Below are positions 31,501-39,342 of a stretch of 64,000 bases of DNA, piece after piece. The notes beneath the pieces are model-generated. The model worked only from the letters and a program-made list of their open reading frames with translations. It was not told the origin of the DNA and made no database searches. The number at the start of each line of letters is the position of its first letter. The first letter of the stretch is position 1. The stretch is taken from positions 62,001-126,000 of the forward strand of contig JABLUY010000087.1 of NCBI GenBank assembly GCA_013306675.1, given 5' to 3'. The stretch comes from Thraustochytrium sp. TN22 (taxonomy: Eukaryota > Sar > Bigyra > Thraustochytrida > Thraustochytriidae). The translations under genes were made by a program, and so were the position numbers.

Positions 31501-32664
31501 GTTGGCCACCACGGCCGCCTCGTCCGCGTTCACATCCTCAAATGACCGCGTGCCAGGGTCGATGTACTCGTGGATCTCGGCGTACGTCTCGCGAAGCGCC
31601 TCGTTCAGCGGGCCCGGCGTGTCGTCCACGAGGAAGGCAGACGCCATCAGCGAGTCGCAGATGGCCGCCGCCACCATGCCCTCGATAGACTCAGCGATAA
31701 GAAAGAGAAAGGACGACACATCGGTCCACAGAATCTCGTAGCCGATGCCGCTCGGAAAATCGATCTTGTCGCCCAGGTTCGGGATCTGGAACTGGCACCC
31801 GGGGTCCTCCAGACTAGTCGGCACGAAGCGGATGGTCCACGGCATGTCGTCGTCCAGCGATGCGCCACTCTTGGGTTCCATCCGCAGGCGCAGCTGAATC
31901 GATGCCTCTGTGCCCGCCTCGATCTCAAAGGTGCGCGCAACTCCGTTGTTGAGCGAGTTGGACCCAACGTCCTGCGGCGTGTCCAGGCACACCGCGTCCC
32001 AAAAGCAGTCCGGCCCGGAGAGCGCCCAGGAGGGCAGCACGCCGTCCAACCCCACCTCAAGGTCCGTGATCTGGTAGCTCGAGCTTGCACTTAAGCCGAG
32101 GCCCTCGACTTCGACGGTGAACTCAACGCCGGACGAGTCCGAATCGCCCTCCTTGAGGTCGATATTGATGTTGGAGACGTACATGTGCGCGAGCTCCAGG
32201 TCCCAGATCGAAACGTGGCCCGCGCTCACCCACCCGTTGCACTCGCCGTCACCGTCCGACTCCCACGACTCGCAGTCCGAGCTCGACCGGTACGGGAAAT
32301 CCGCAAGGCTGTTCGTTGCCGTCACGCTGAACAACTCCAGGTCAAAGACCATGTCAATCTCGCTCCTTGCAATGTACTCGGGCGTGTTCGCGATTTCTCC
32401 CTCGCAGTCGCCATCGTTCACGCACGGGCCCGGATCGCGGCCCATGACCTGGCCCTGGAGGTAGTTGTTCAAGTTGTTCAGGTCCATGTCGTTCAGCTCG
32501 CGCCGTGTCAACCTCCGTTCGCCCGCGTCGCTCAGCTGCACCGTTTGCACGGCCGTCACCAGGCCCACCGCCGCCGCCATCAGCGCCGCGGCGCGCAGCA
32601 GCCTCGAGCTCAGCCGCGCCATTCCTGGGACGTGTTCCATGCTCCCAGCCGCCTCGCCGTCCAT
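25582..32664 (-). CDS. PqiA/LetA-like multipass protein with four repeated ectodomain modules
   Basis: A 2360-residue, single-exon protein from the ATG at 32664. The frame stays open to 32997, but that part is Arg-rich and unlike a leader. A hydrophobic N-terminal segment ('LLRAAALMAAAVGLVTAV') suggests a signal peptide or anchor. Residues about 40-1660 are Asp/Glu-rich beta-type ectodomain with a module repeated about every 310-350 residues, at roughly 30.9, 30.0, 28.95 and 28.0 kb. Each ends in a hydrophobic strand, 'L.L.DI'-like sequence and a Cys. From residue 1668 there are about nine transmembrane helices. 'GGWPYLKNMLLL' (1818) and 'LGKWSLIDVYVLIM' (1853), then 'VIPGWGIYGFV', match the PqiA domain as seen in bacteria, diatoms and oomycetes. 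The C-terminal 150 residues are Ser/Pro-rich and cytosolic. PqiA/LetA proteins work in lipid transfer between membranes; whether this one does is inference. Confidence 0.7.
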   Translation of the reverse strand: MDGEAAGSMEHVPGMARLSSRLLRAAALMAAAVGLVTAVQTVQLSDAGERRLTRRELNDMDLNNLNNYLQGQVMGRDPGPCVNDGDCEGEIANTPEYIARSEIDMVFDLELFSVTATNSLADFPYRSSSDCESWESDGDGECNGWVSAGHVSIWDLELAHMYVSNINIDLKEGDSDSSGVEFTVEVEGLGLSASSSYQITDLEVGLDGVLPSWALSGPDCFWDAVCLDTPQDVGSNSLNNGVARTFEIEAGTEASIQLRLRMEPKSGASLDDDMPWTIRFVPTSLEDPGCQFQIPNLGDKIDFPSGIGYEILWTDVSSFLFLIAESIEGMVAAAICDSLMASAFLVDDTPGPLNEALRETYAEIHEYIDPGTRSFEDVNADEAAVVANYSAAEMEGVFDFYDNDFFVYAANGLNGILGDTSDSDGYDGVLVINELVDLLLENRGGDFTVEDPTQPLPYLSFPASAFNQEIVMAAMIFNLTLVNYHFVGLNTFTKNFEVMNNYVNDTAKSHTMRNNFNIERLRVDAGWTLQVRPGEWMTEVGDITEMTFGFQTSVYLNDIFLDAYSILLLELDKLNDKRVGHFVDTPSGRFIDAVDCALIAVKHHHFGLFQVSVGEISEPSVGSFDAGLEHAITNLVEVGARVFKGMLSQQMPAISDNLLRVELNSFLQEYLVELPTECWEYTPPNYRYTLDLNDNFAAQMVNDVLNKAVGGEIVKESSVDINAIIYYYMIEYADSITATISPSNDLELIAAQPDGFLWELWRQEEFRSPTDPSRLLTYTAADLTGGTSEIFVSALKVYNLNSIHRLVFSPKNQETELIQASIGNGDLYIGDSDQLTTRGPVTLQFEVGASACRNSNCANGVLADDRVRFTFEFDFEVSADVYFQLDENLFYGLTIEDLYYPTCWLATLGNRERDMRANYALTDLTIDTTRFFTSIAAVSPYSDTRLGRSLSALSYALTQSSVHVITTAQIQYLFQRLADEIVLVVEKSAFNNIIPIEGCREYNYEVASDTFNSLVGNTWWWLTANLTELIEDQPLVRYWPYDQDPEQPGAQMLYNSSEWEDPIRQIATLTAVELFDVQNNELVQELRDLLNSDNLEAGIETLANMSFFADFLRLNEDNTVDIYFDASVMFPEAYLDLTELVDGLRVIPGFVTLNRIDEATFRLLKAYDGDSQFTTANELVFDFPVNATIEFTIESSAVFIGGAADEIIEEKVVLEFAFDNLRLDVVTYLAVDLNALIGLELRDMLEIGKSNTTGEEFVQLLLREDRYSCMLLTIIENGIGVPGFQFTFDELNSFTMYPGAGTDAQLYTAEFAEFIGAAMDVLAETFKGEMSDISQQALQPLVDEFAKDLLSGVQDGRLCKVQEVPEWLEGEDVYFDFHTSELAMDFYEFVETQLLSPTSPFYLNGYIAAAVATQFEGFSLPFEYVPLSYNNESYGELQFNVTNIRFENLDTIDKITILDWRPVADAYPGDTQQYTTRSVLGIGAGESEVSVYFDLSLEVDGLFLVRPDMAPDENGDLIRVQDELTLEIHFSYIELVSDLVTKIDMTKLMSLRLIDIFDITRFPCALEAFDSDGGLAIKGLDWDFGDVRATLRCIGTCNSPQLTYLQEGTTEESDALNAKLSEGIEAIFNVLELYLVSDDFHELLSDQLDSATENCLSLESAIDPIEVEETKVAASMGVAALSIAFAGIAGVACLVPLHVRRRDAILKEALLEHAMKKGQAARDELLYADRRMRSCFTHPLVPATVRYLVPVWIMVNIAFFVSANFFSVGAYVELHMELLGDTTRSLELLSFTLESSIDDMWSSGSYVLAIIIAVLSGGWPYLKNMLLLVCWAAPTTVMNGHRRERIMEVLDTLGKWSLIDVYVLIMLAIGFRFYVSSSFLNGFDDIFPEDALVIDVVVIPGWGIYGFVIGVLGSLFVNHLMIIWNRRVMRADQDLRDKIDGVFVPESNTPRLAAHRHRFAAPDVRGRIYGFGPGIKVIVVFMLALSFFLILVGSVVPLLHFDFRGIAGIMLGAFDGDLDSATFTVITIATSIVDGTPDEAGTRFGIFFLQFIYLMFALLVPLALSVLFGVLWLAPLRLREQERLFFFAEVLAAWEALMVFLASVLAAIFQISDLAQFIVNSATGNLCANIEYFLTNRASVSGQDAKCFDVDASLDKQAVILISGAFMLTFATLLMFRLLGAVIDDRYAVHKRRAVSCPHEVPESARRSPKARLLKFATLPVARVNLQEILGTMAMDPFDDDDGDQDGTASRSSFNPFFSRATSPVTDGATESQAGTTRSTFNSIFGKRGTTATTAASGAASGPANDGPSRSPLRHFPSSRPSFNPFSRRTAPAPAAAAALASGRPGTDGADEDDHDSMDV

Positions 32665-33283
32665 GGCCGCCACGCGGCGTGCGACCGCGACGCCGACGCC
32701 GACACCGACGTCGAGTGCGGCGACGCGAGGCCGCCCGCTTGCGCGTCGCCCGCGAGCTCGAGCCCGCGACGGGCGCCCGAGCAGCAGCTTTGCCGCGATC
32801 GATGGCGCCCGGACGAGGCGTACTTCCCGCGTGGCGCGCGCAGACCGCCGCAGACCTGGGACAGGGAGACATCGGGCCAAGGGACGTATGAGCTTTGTCC
32901 CCTGGGAAGTACGCTGCCACTGTGAGAGCACGAGGCCCTGTCTGGCGATGATCGTACCAGTACGGCGGGTGCCTCTCACACGGCTCACACGGTGCACGTA
33001 TCATGATCGCGCAAGTCAAGGGCCGACGTGGCGCCAACTTGAACTTGATAAAGCGCGCCTCGCGCGCCGTTCAACCAGCCAACAGACCGGGCTGCCAACG
33101 CGGCCGCAGTCGCGGCTGGCCCGCCGGGACTTGGAGCCGCGGTGCAGGCAGACCTGTCTGGCTGACAGGGGCAGTGCAGTGAGTCCGAGTCACTGTGACT
33201 CGCAAAGTGAAATGATCAAGAAAAAAAAGGTGGTACTTTTTTAGCCTACTGGTAGGGCCTACTTGGCGTTTCGTCAACCTGAT
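32665..33283. promoter_or_regulatory. Upstream region of the PqiA-like gene
   Basis: This 619-base interval separates the PqiA-like start from the stop of the CREG-like gene, both on the minus strand. It would hold the promoter of the former and the 3' end of the latter. Near 33220-33250 it is A/T-rich with an A run. No other gene is visible. Confidence 0.35.
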
Positions 33284-34092
33284 TTAGGCCTCCGTGGCGG
33301 CGGCGGCGGTGGACGCGTCGTCGAGATCGACGGCGAGGTAGTCCTCGATGGAGATGTGGCGTGCGCCGCCATAAAAATCCTGCGGGCGGAGGACGTTATC
33401 GTCAGTCGTCAGAAATGAGTCAGGCGCCTGCCGCGCGATGAGGGCCAAAAAAAAAAGGGTAAACGTACGAGGAAATAGATGCGCTCCACGATGAGCTGGT
33501 AGGCAACAAAGCTGTGACCCTTGGGCCAATGCGCCATGGCCGGGTGGCGCGAGTAGAGCGAAGCGTGCGCCGCCTCGAGCTCGTCGCCGCCGGTGAGCGG
33601 CTTCATACGGCCGATGAGAGAGGCGCGCCAGCAGGTAGGGTCCTCCACAGGCACGCCCGTGCAGTAGGTGCCAGAGCGCACGGTGGCCATCGACACACTG
33701 AACGACACCCAGGCATTGTGCTTGATATCCTGCGTCGAGTTGTTTTTGAGCGTAAAGTAAATGTACGGCTGGCCCGTGCAGTTTCGCACGTGGCCGTCCA
33801 CCACAATGCCGTCGCCGTGCGACGCGACGTTCCCGAACGGGATCATGGCCGAGGTCTCCTTGGCGAGGCCCGCGTTGGCCACGCTGCCGTCCGTCGCGAG
33901 AATGCCCCAGTCATTCGCGCACACCAGCCAGCGGGCGGCCTCCGCAGTCCGCCAGAGCGACGGCTGCCTCGGCGGCTGCGGGTTCGGGTCGCCGCGGCCC
34001 ACCGCCGCCGCGCCGGCGCCGCTCGCGGCCGCCACAAACGCAACGACAAGCGCAAGCCTGAGCAGCAGCGCATGCCCGGCGATCCGTCCCAT
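33284..34092 (-). CDS. CREG-like secreted FMN-binding-barrel protein
   Basis: Two exons, 34092-33469 and 33379-33284, give 239 residues. The start gives a signal peptide ('LLLRLALVVAFVAAASG'). The body follows the CREG family (cellular repressor of E1A-stimulated genes): 'ARWLVCANDWGILAT', 'PFGNVASHGDG', 'PYIYFTLKNNSTQDI', 'DPTCWRASLIGRM', 'LYSRHPAMAHWPKGH', and after splicing 'IYFLDFYGGARHISIEDYL'. CREG proteins are lysosomal/secreted glycoproteins with an FMN-binding split-barrel fold that usually lacks enzymatic activity. The 89-base intron falls exactly at the Leu/Asp junction of the conserved 'DFYGGA' motif, which makes the splice sites certain. It diverges from CCDC61 across 608 bases. 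Confidence 0.88.
33380..33468 (-). other. Intron of the CREG-like gene (89 bases)
   Basis: Read on the minus strand it starts GTACGT and ends CCCGCAG, with CTGAC branch-like sequences near the 3' end. Removal joins codons CTC and GAT in frame. Confidence 0.9.
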
Positions 34093-34700
34093 CCCGGCTC
34101 TCTCCGTCGCTGCGCCTCAGCCACTCGGCGGCTGGAGCCCCGGAGCACGCCCGCACGCTCTCGCGGTCTCCGTGGCCGCGCCGCCCGCCTGCGCGCGCGG
34201 CGTCGCGCGCGAGCCTGCCTGCAAGTTCCCGGAGTCTGTCTGCGAATGCGATCATGCGACGAGGTTTCCGCGCGCTCGAGCGAGCCGCGAGCGCTCGCTC
34301 GGCGGCGGCGGTTGCGCCGGGCCCAGTCCCGCCGCGCCTGCCCGCGCGCCGCGCGCCGCGAGTCTCGCTCGGCTCGGCTCGGCTCGGCTCGCGCGCGAGC
34401 GACGGGCCCCGCGCGGCGCCCTTTCGCCGCTGCCGCCGCGGCTGCGAGGCGCGGTCGTGCTGCGTCCTCGCACCGGCCGAGGGCGGCCTGAGGAGCTGAG
34501 CTAGCTCCCTCGACATCGGCGACCTCGGGCAGGCGGGCGGGCGGACGAGCGAGAGGGCCTAGGCCTACGCTCTTCAGCGCGACGCCGTCGGCGCTTCACG
34601 GGCGCCTCGAGGGGGGGGGATCGCGGCCCCGCAGGCCTTGCTCGCGTCCTCGCCCTTGCCCTCGCGGCGCCTGGCTCTCTCTTTCGTGCGCGTGGCCAAC
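34093..34700. promoter_or_regulatory. Divergent promoter region, CREG-like and CCDC61
   Basis: 608 bases lie between two divergent start codons. The stretch includes a short GGCTC tandem repeat (about 34370-34392), a palindromic GGCCTAGGCC-type patch near 34556 and a G run near 34612. No coding signal is seen. Confidence 0.45.
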
Positions 34701-36874
34701 ATGGACCACGTCGTGGAGGCCAGCTTCCATGGGTACGTGGTGAAGGGCAGGCCTCGCAGGCCTAGCTAGCTAGAAACATCGCGACAAAATACACACACAC
34801 ACTAACTCGTGTCTCGTGTCGCGACGTACGCAGCGTGAACTACGTGCTCTCGTGGTCTCCGTCGGAGGGCCGACTGGAGATGGACCTCGAGGACGCCGAC
34901 AGCGCGTCGGCTCGCTGGTATAGCGAGCTGGAGGGCAAGTGTACGTGAACTCTTCCATTGCCGCGGCAGCCTTGCCTTACATACACTCACTCACACACTC
35001 ACTCACATGACTGACTCCCGTGCTGCGCAGACGTGGAAGACATCACGCGCAAGACCGGCAGCTTCAAGCGATTTCCAGTGTTCTGCAAGATGCTGCAGGC
35101 GGCGCTGGCCAACCCGAGCGACGCACTGTACGCGGACATCCTGACGATGCAGGACCTGGAGATGCTCAAGGCGCGACAGATGCGGGGCGCGCCGAGCCCG
35201 ACGCATCAACAACGTGCGGTGGGCAACGGCGGAGGGGCGGCCGCCGGCAAGCGCTACCTGATTGTCACTTACGTGACCGAGTTCGATCGCGTGCACTACC
35301 CGCTCCCTCTGGCGCCTTGCCCCGACCCGACCCCGGAGATGCTCAAAAGGACCATTGCACGGCTCCTGGCGCAGAGCCGCACGCCGCGCGCCCCGCAGGA
35401 CGCCGACCCCCGCGTGGAGCGCGACCTGGATTTGAATGGCGGCGGCGGCCGCGGCGGCGGCAGCAGCAGCGCCGCCGGTGACGCCAATGGTGCACTTGGC
35501 CCAGACGAGCGGGCGCACCTGGAGGACCTCGAGGCGGAGAATGAGCGCCTGCGCGAACTGCTGCGCAAGAACAAGGCGCTCAAGCGCAAGACCAAGGCAG
35601 TCTCGGCCATGAGCGCCGAGGTGCAGCAGCAGCTCGAGGAGGAGCGCGAGCAGTGGCTGGCAGAGCGCGAGATCCTCGAAGAAGAGGTCGAGAGCCTGCG
35701 GGCCGAGCTGGAGACCGTGGTGACGCAGGACCGCGAGGCCTCGCGCTCGCTCGACCACCAGACGCTCGCGGTGAACAAGGAGAACCGCGTGCTGCGCGAG
35801 AAGGTCGGAGCGCTCGAGCAGGCGCTCGCCAAGGAGCGCGACTCGCACCGACGCGTCCAGGACCGACGCAAGCGCGAGCTGGAGAATGCGCTCCAGGAGT
35901 TGAACCGGCTGCGTGCCAGCAACCGCCAGCTGCGCTCCCGCACGCGCGACCTGTCGACGAAGCGGCCGTCGTCGAGCACCGCGCCGCGCCCCAGCGGCCG
36001 GACGTTGACGCAGCGCACCGTGGGCACGGGCACGGGCGCTGGCGCGCGGGGCCGCAACCGCTCGCGGTCGGCCGGCGGCCGGTCCGTGAGCAGCGGCGGC
36101 TCGCGGACGAGCCAGGAGCGCCGCGGCGCCAAGGTGAGCGGGGCGCGCACCTCGACGACGACGGGGCCCGCGGGCCGCCGGCTGCGATCCAAGAGCCCGC
36201 GCTTCGACCCAACCGCATACCAGCGCGAGCAGGAGGCCAAGAGGAACCGACTCGAAGCGGCGCGGAAGCGCGCGGCCGTGCCTTCGTCGCCAAGGACGCG
36301 GTCCGCAGGTGCCTCGCGTCCCAGCAGTCCGTCGCCTCGCGCGGCCCAGGCGACGGCGGCGGGCCGTGGCCGGCTAGCGGCGAGAAGCGCTGCCGGGACG
36401 GCGGCGGCGCGGAGCAAGCGCGCAGGGGTCGCGCGCCCGCTCCACCTCCGCACGTCCGGGTACACTTCGGCGGACTCGAACACGTCGCGCGTCTCGGCCG
36501 GCTCCCGCGGTTCGCGCGCTTCGAAGGGCTCGAAGCGCAGCCTCGCCTCCAAGGGCTCGAAACGCAGTCTCGCTTCCAAGGGCAGCCGAGCGTCGTCTTC
36601 AGCGGCGCGGGGCACGCCCAAGAGCGCGCAGAAGGGACCGACCCGTTCGCGTCCCACCTCGGCCGCCTCGCACGCCTCAACCGGGGCGGGCTCTGCATCG
36701 CCGGTCGACCTCATGGTGCCCCCGGCCAACGCCGCCTTAGAGCTGTCCAATGGCCACGACTTGAACGTCACGGAGGCGTCCGTGGAGATGGACGACATCG
36801 ACAAGCGCCTGGCGCAGCTCCAAACCTTTTTGAAGCAAGAAAAAGCCAAGGCGAGCTTCACGAATGACGCTTGA
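34701..36874 (+). CDS. CCDC61: CCDC61/VFL3 basal-body protein
   Basis: Three exons (34701-34732, 34834-34940, 35031-36874) give 660 residues. The N-terminal head has the XRCC4-superfamily fold of CCDC61: 'GVNYVLSWSPSEGRLEMDL', 'EDITRKTGSFKRFPVFCKML', 'DLEMLKARQM' and 'YLIVTYVTEFDRVHYPLPL' align along its length with the vertebrate protein. A long coiled coil follows (about residues 190-330), then an Arg/Ser-rich basic region with repeated 'GSKRSLASK' units. The last residues, 'DDIDKRLAQLQTFLKQ', match the conserved CCDC61 end. The Chlamydomonas orthologue, VFL3, is needed for correct basal-body number and fibre attachment, so this gene argues for a flagellate stage. Splice choice is set by frame and by homology across both junctions. 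Confidence 0.9.
34733..34833 (+). other. CCDC61 intron 1 (101 bases)
   Basis: Starts GTACGTGG and ends GTACGCAG, with a CTAAC branch-like site about 30 bases before the acceptor. It follows a 32-base first exon. Removal joins GG and C to make the Gly codon of 'HGVNYV'. Confidence 0.85.
34941..35030 (+). other. CCDC61 intron 2 (90 bases)
   Basis: Starts GTACGTGA and ends CTGCGCAG, with CACTCA/CACACTC repeats and a CTGAC branch-like site near the acceptor. Removal makes the Tyr codon in 'KYVEDIT'. Confidence 0.85.
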
Positions 36875-37490
36875 CTTAAACCTCTGACGCATGATAGATA
36901 GCCCCCGGCAAGCACACGCTGGCCGCAAAAGAAGAGAACGCGAGCTTTGTGAGAATTGGGGCCACAGACAATCCGAAAACCAAACAAAGTCAAAGAAAGG
37001 GGTCAGAGAAGTCCCGCAAGGGCACCTGGGCCAAGGCGATTTTCCAGGACCATGCACTGCACTGCACTGCACAAAGAAAACAAATGCCTGGTACGACACG
37101 GAGCCAGAGAGATTTGCAAAAGATGCGAACTTTGGCGATGTGCCCGCGCAAGCTCATCGGGATTCGTCTGGGACGGCGAGCAAGCGGACAAATCCCGCAG
37201 CGCGAGGCCAGCGCATACACACCAGAGTGGATTTGATTCACGATCGAGGCTACCAAAATAAAACTCCGTGTCGTTTGCATACTTTCTTCTCTCCCTCTCG
37301 GAGTCACCTCTTGCACAAAATCACTGTCAGAACAAATCACACGAGTCTGAGAGAGAGAGCCAGAGAGAGAGAGAGAGCCCATCTCTCTCTCTCTTCCTCT
37401 CTTTGAACGCGAGAAGGAAGCGCAGACTCCACCCACGTGGGCTGCTTGCTTGCCAAATCTCGCCCGCCCCCTCCCCTGCACCACACAAGC
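36875..37490. terminator. Convergent 3' region of CCDC61 and CNOT9
   Basis: 616 bases lie between two stops that face each other. AATAAA at 37257-37262 is a likely poly(A) signal for CCDC61. A GCACT/CTGCA repeat lies at about 37050-37072. A perfect GA/TC inverted repeat lies at 37363-37394. No gene is visible. Confidence 0.45.
37363..37394. repeat. GA/TC inverted repeat (hairpin)
   Basis: A run of about 13 alternating A/G bases, a short CCCA-type loop and about 13 alternating T/C bases make a perfect self-complementary hairpin. It lies between the convergent genes CCDC61 and CNOT9, about 100 bases beyond the CNOT9 stop. Confidence 0.85.
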
Positions 37491-38533
37491 TTACATGGGC
37501 TGGCGCTGCTGAAAGGCCTGGGGCGGGGGCTGCTGCTGCTGCTGCTGCTGTTGCTGCTGCATCATGCGTGCCTGGTCGTTGGGCTCGCTCATGGCGTGCT
37601 CGAGCTGCTTGAGCCACTTCTGCGTGGCATGGTCCTCCTCCAGCACGGTGGCGAAGGTGTTGTCGCGCAGCGCCATGGGCAGGCAGTTGCGAAGGGCGTC
37701 GCGCGCGCGCACGTTCTCCGAGAGGCGCTGGTAGCATCGGATGATGTGCTTGAGCAGGCGCGCCGAGGGCTCCCGAACGAGCACCGCCACCATGTTGCTG
37801 AGCACCGTGCTGACCGCGAAAAAGCGCTCGGCCGTGGCGCAAATGTAGTTGAGCCCCATGTCATCCAGGAGGATCTTCTGCACAATAAAGGTCGCGACGG
37901 TTTTGGACAGCTCGCTGCCGGTCTCCATGATGCGCAGACAGAGCGGGATAATCTCGGTCGAGAGCAGAAAGTTGATCACCGTCGGGTCGTCGATCTTCAC
38001 CAGCGCGCCGATCACCCCCAGGCTAGTCAGGCGCAGGTACTCAAAGGGCCGAGACTTGTTTTGCGTGTTGAGAAACGGGTAAAGGTAGAGCGGGATCTGG
38101 GCTGTGTACGGCGCGCCAAAGAGTGAGCGGACGGAGAAGAAGGAAGCGAGCGTTAGCTTGCAAGCGCCCCGGCACACGCGAGCCGCCTCGGAAACGTACC
38201 GCTGAGAAAGAGCTTGCGCGTCTCGGGGTGCGACGCCACGCACTGCAGCAGCGCCAGCGCGTTGCACACGCGGTTGCTGGCGTGCGCGGTGAGCTGCGGC
38301 GGCTGCAGCGACGGGTAGATGGCGACGATCTCCTGCAGCAGCGCCGAGATGGTGCCAAAGGAGTGCCACAGAATGGGCGCCAGGTCCGTAAACTTCTCGC
38401 GCTGCTTGCTCAGCTCCAGCAGCGCGCTCTCGCGCTGCTCCGGGTTGATGAGCTGCACCACCAGCTCGTACTTGTTGTCGTTTGCCACATCCCCGCCGGG
38501 CCCCGGCCCGACGCCGCCGCCGCCGCTCTGCAT
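37491..38533 (-). CDS. CNOT9: CCR4-NOT complex subunit CNOT9 (Rcd1/Caf40)
   Basis: Two exons (38533-38200, 38101-37491) give 314 residues. The armadillo-like core aligns almost without gaps with animal CNOT9: '[20 protein letters not shown]', '[20 protein letters not shown]', '[19 protein letters not shown]', '[19 protein letters not shown]' and '[17 protein letters not shown]'. The N-terminus is a short Gly-rich leader and the C-terminus a Gln-rich tail. CNOT9 docks GW-repeat and other RNA-binding proteins to the CCR4-NOT deadenylase. The 98-base intron lies just after 'RKLFLS' and its removal yields the conserved '[10 protein letters not shown]'. The gene diverges from the giant E2 gene across about 0.8 kb. 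Confidence 0.95.
38102..38199 (-). other. CNOT9 intron (98 bases)
   Basis: Read on the minus strand it starts GTACGTTT and ends GTACACAG, with a CTAAC branch-like site in the middle. Removal completes an Ala codon. Confidence 0.9.
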
Positions 38534-39342
38534 CGCGGGCCGCCCGCCCGCCCGCCTGCCTGCCCGCCCGCCCGCCCGCGTCCACCCGGCCGCCGCAAGC
38601 GCGCGTCCCCGCCGCCCACGCGCGCCGCGCCAACGCCGCCGCGAGACGAGACGTTCTTTGTTTGCCCGCCGCGCTTGCTGTTGCCCGCGCCGCGCGCCGG
38701 CGCGCCGCCCAGGCCCGCCCGCAAGTCCCGTATCGCGCGCCGCCGCCGCCGCACGCCGCGGCGCGCCCCGCTTGCTGCCCGGCGCGGCCCCGCGGGCGGC
38801 GCCGCATACCGGACCCGCGCGCCGGCGCCGCGGCCGCGGGATCCGACGAGGCGCCGCCGCGCCTTCGCTGGGCGAGTTGGCAGGCGCGCGGGCAGAAAGC
38901 CTCGGCGGCGCGCGGTGGCCTCGCGCGCGGAGCGGCGGCGCGGCGCGGCGCTGCGCTGCGCGGCGCGGCGCGGCGACGAGCGCGCCTGCGCCTGCCTGCG
39001 CCGGGAGCGGACCCGGCGCGCGCGGTAGAGCGCGCGCGCGGGGCGAGCCTGGCTCGCGCGCGAAGGATCGAATCGAAATTCAAACGCTCCGGCGGCATCC
39101 ATCCTCGCGGCGCCCAGCCAAGCAAAAAAGCAGCGTTCACGCGACTCCAGCTAGCTCGTTGGAACGGAGACCGCCGCCGCGCGCGAGCGCGACGCGCGGA
39201 GAGCCGCCGTCCGTCGAGCCCGTGCGGCTCGCCCTCGCCCGCGTACGCTGCCCGCCCGCCGGACGCCAGCGGTCAGTCGTGGGACACGTGCGAGGAGGTG
39301 CTCGGCGCCAGCGGCAGGAGCGAGTCGGAAAAGACGACGACG
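38534..39342. promoter_or_regulatory. Divergent promoter region, CNOT9 and giant E2
   Basis: A very GC-rich 809-base interval. The E2 frame is open back to 38482, but its translation here is Arg/Ala/Pro-rich and overlaps CNOT9 exon 1 on the other strand, so it is not taken as coding. GCGCGC tracts are frequent and no motif is certain. Confidence 0.5.

Noticed and set aside
28531-31545. 1004-codon plus-strand open frame (with 26068-27297 and 27340-28527)
   Set aside because: It lies opposite the PqiA-like gene, whose strand encodes clear membrane helices and family motifs. The plus-strand frame is a GC-rich codon shadow full of Val/Arg/Asp/His.
35296-36993. 565-codon minus-strand open frame
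   Set aside because: Antisense shadow of CCDC61, Arg/Ser-rich and without domain signal.
38482-39342. N-terminal extension of the giant E2 frame
   Set aside because: Arg/Ala/Pro-rich, overlaps CNOT9 exon 1 on the other strand, and ATG 39343 or 39364 begins protein-like sequence.
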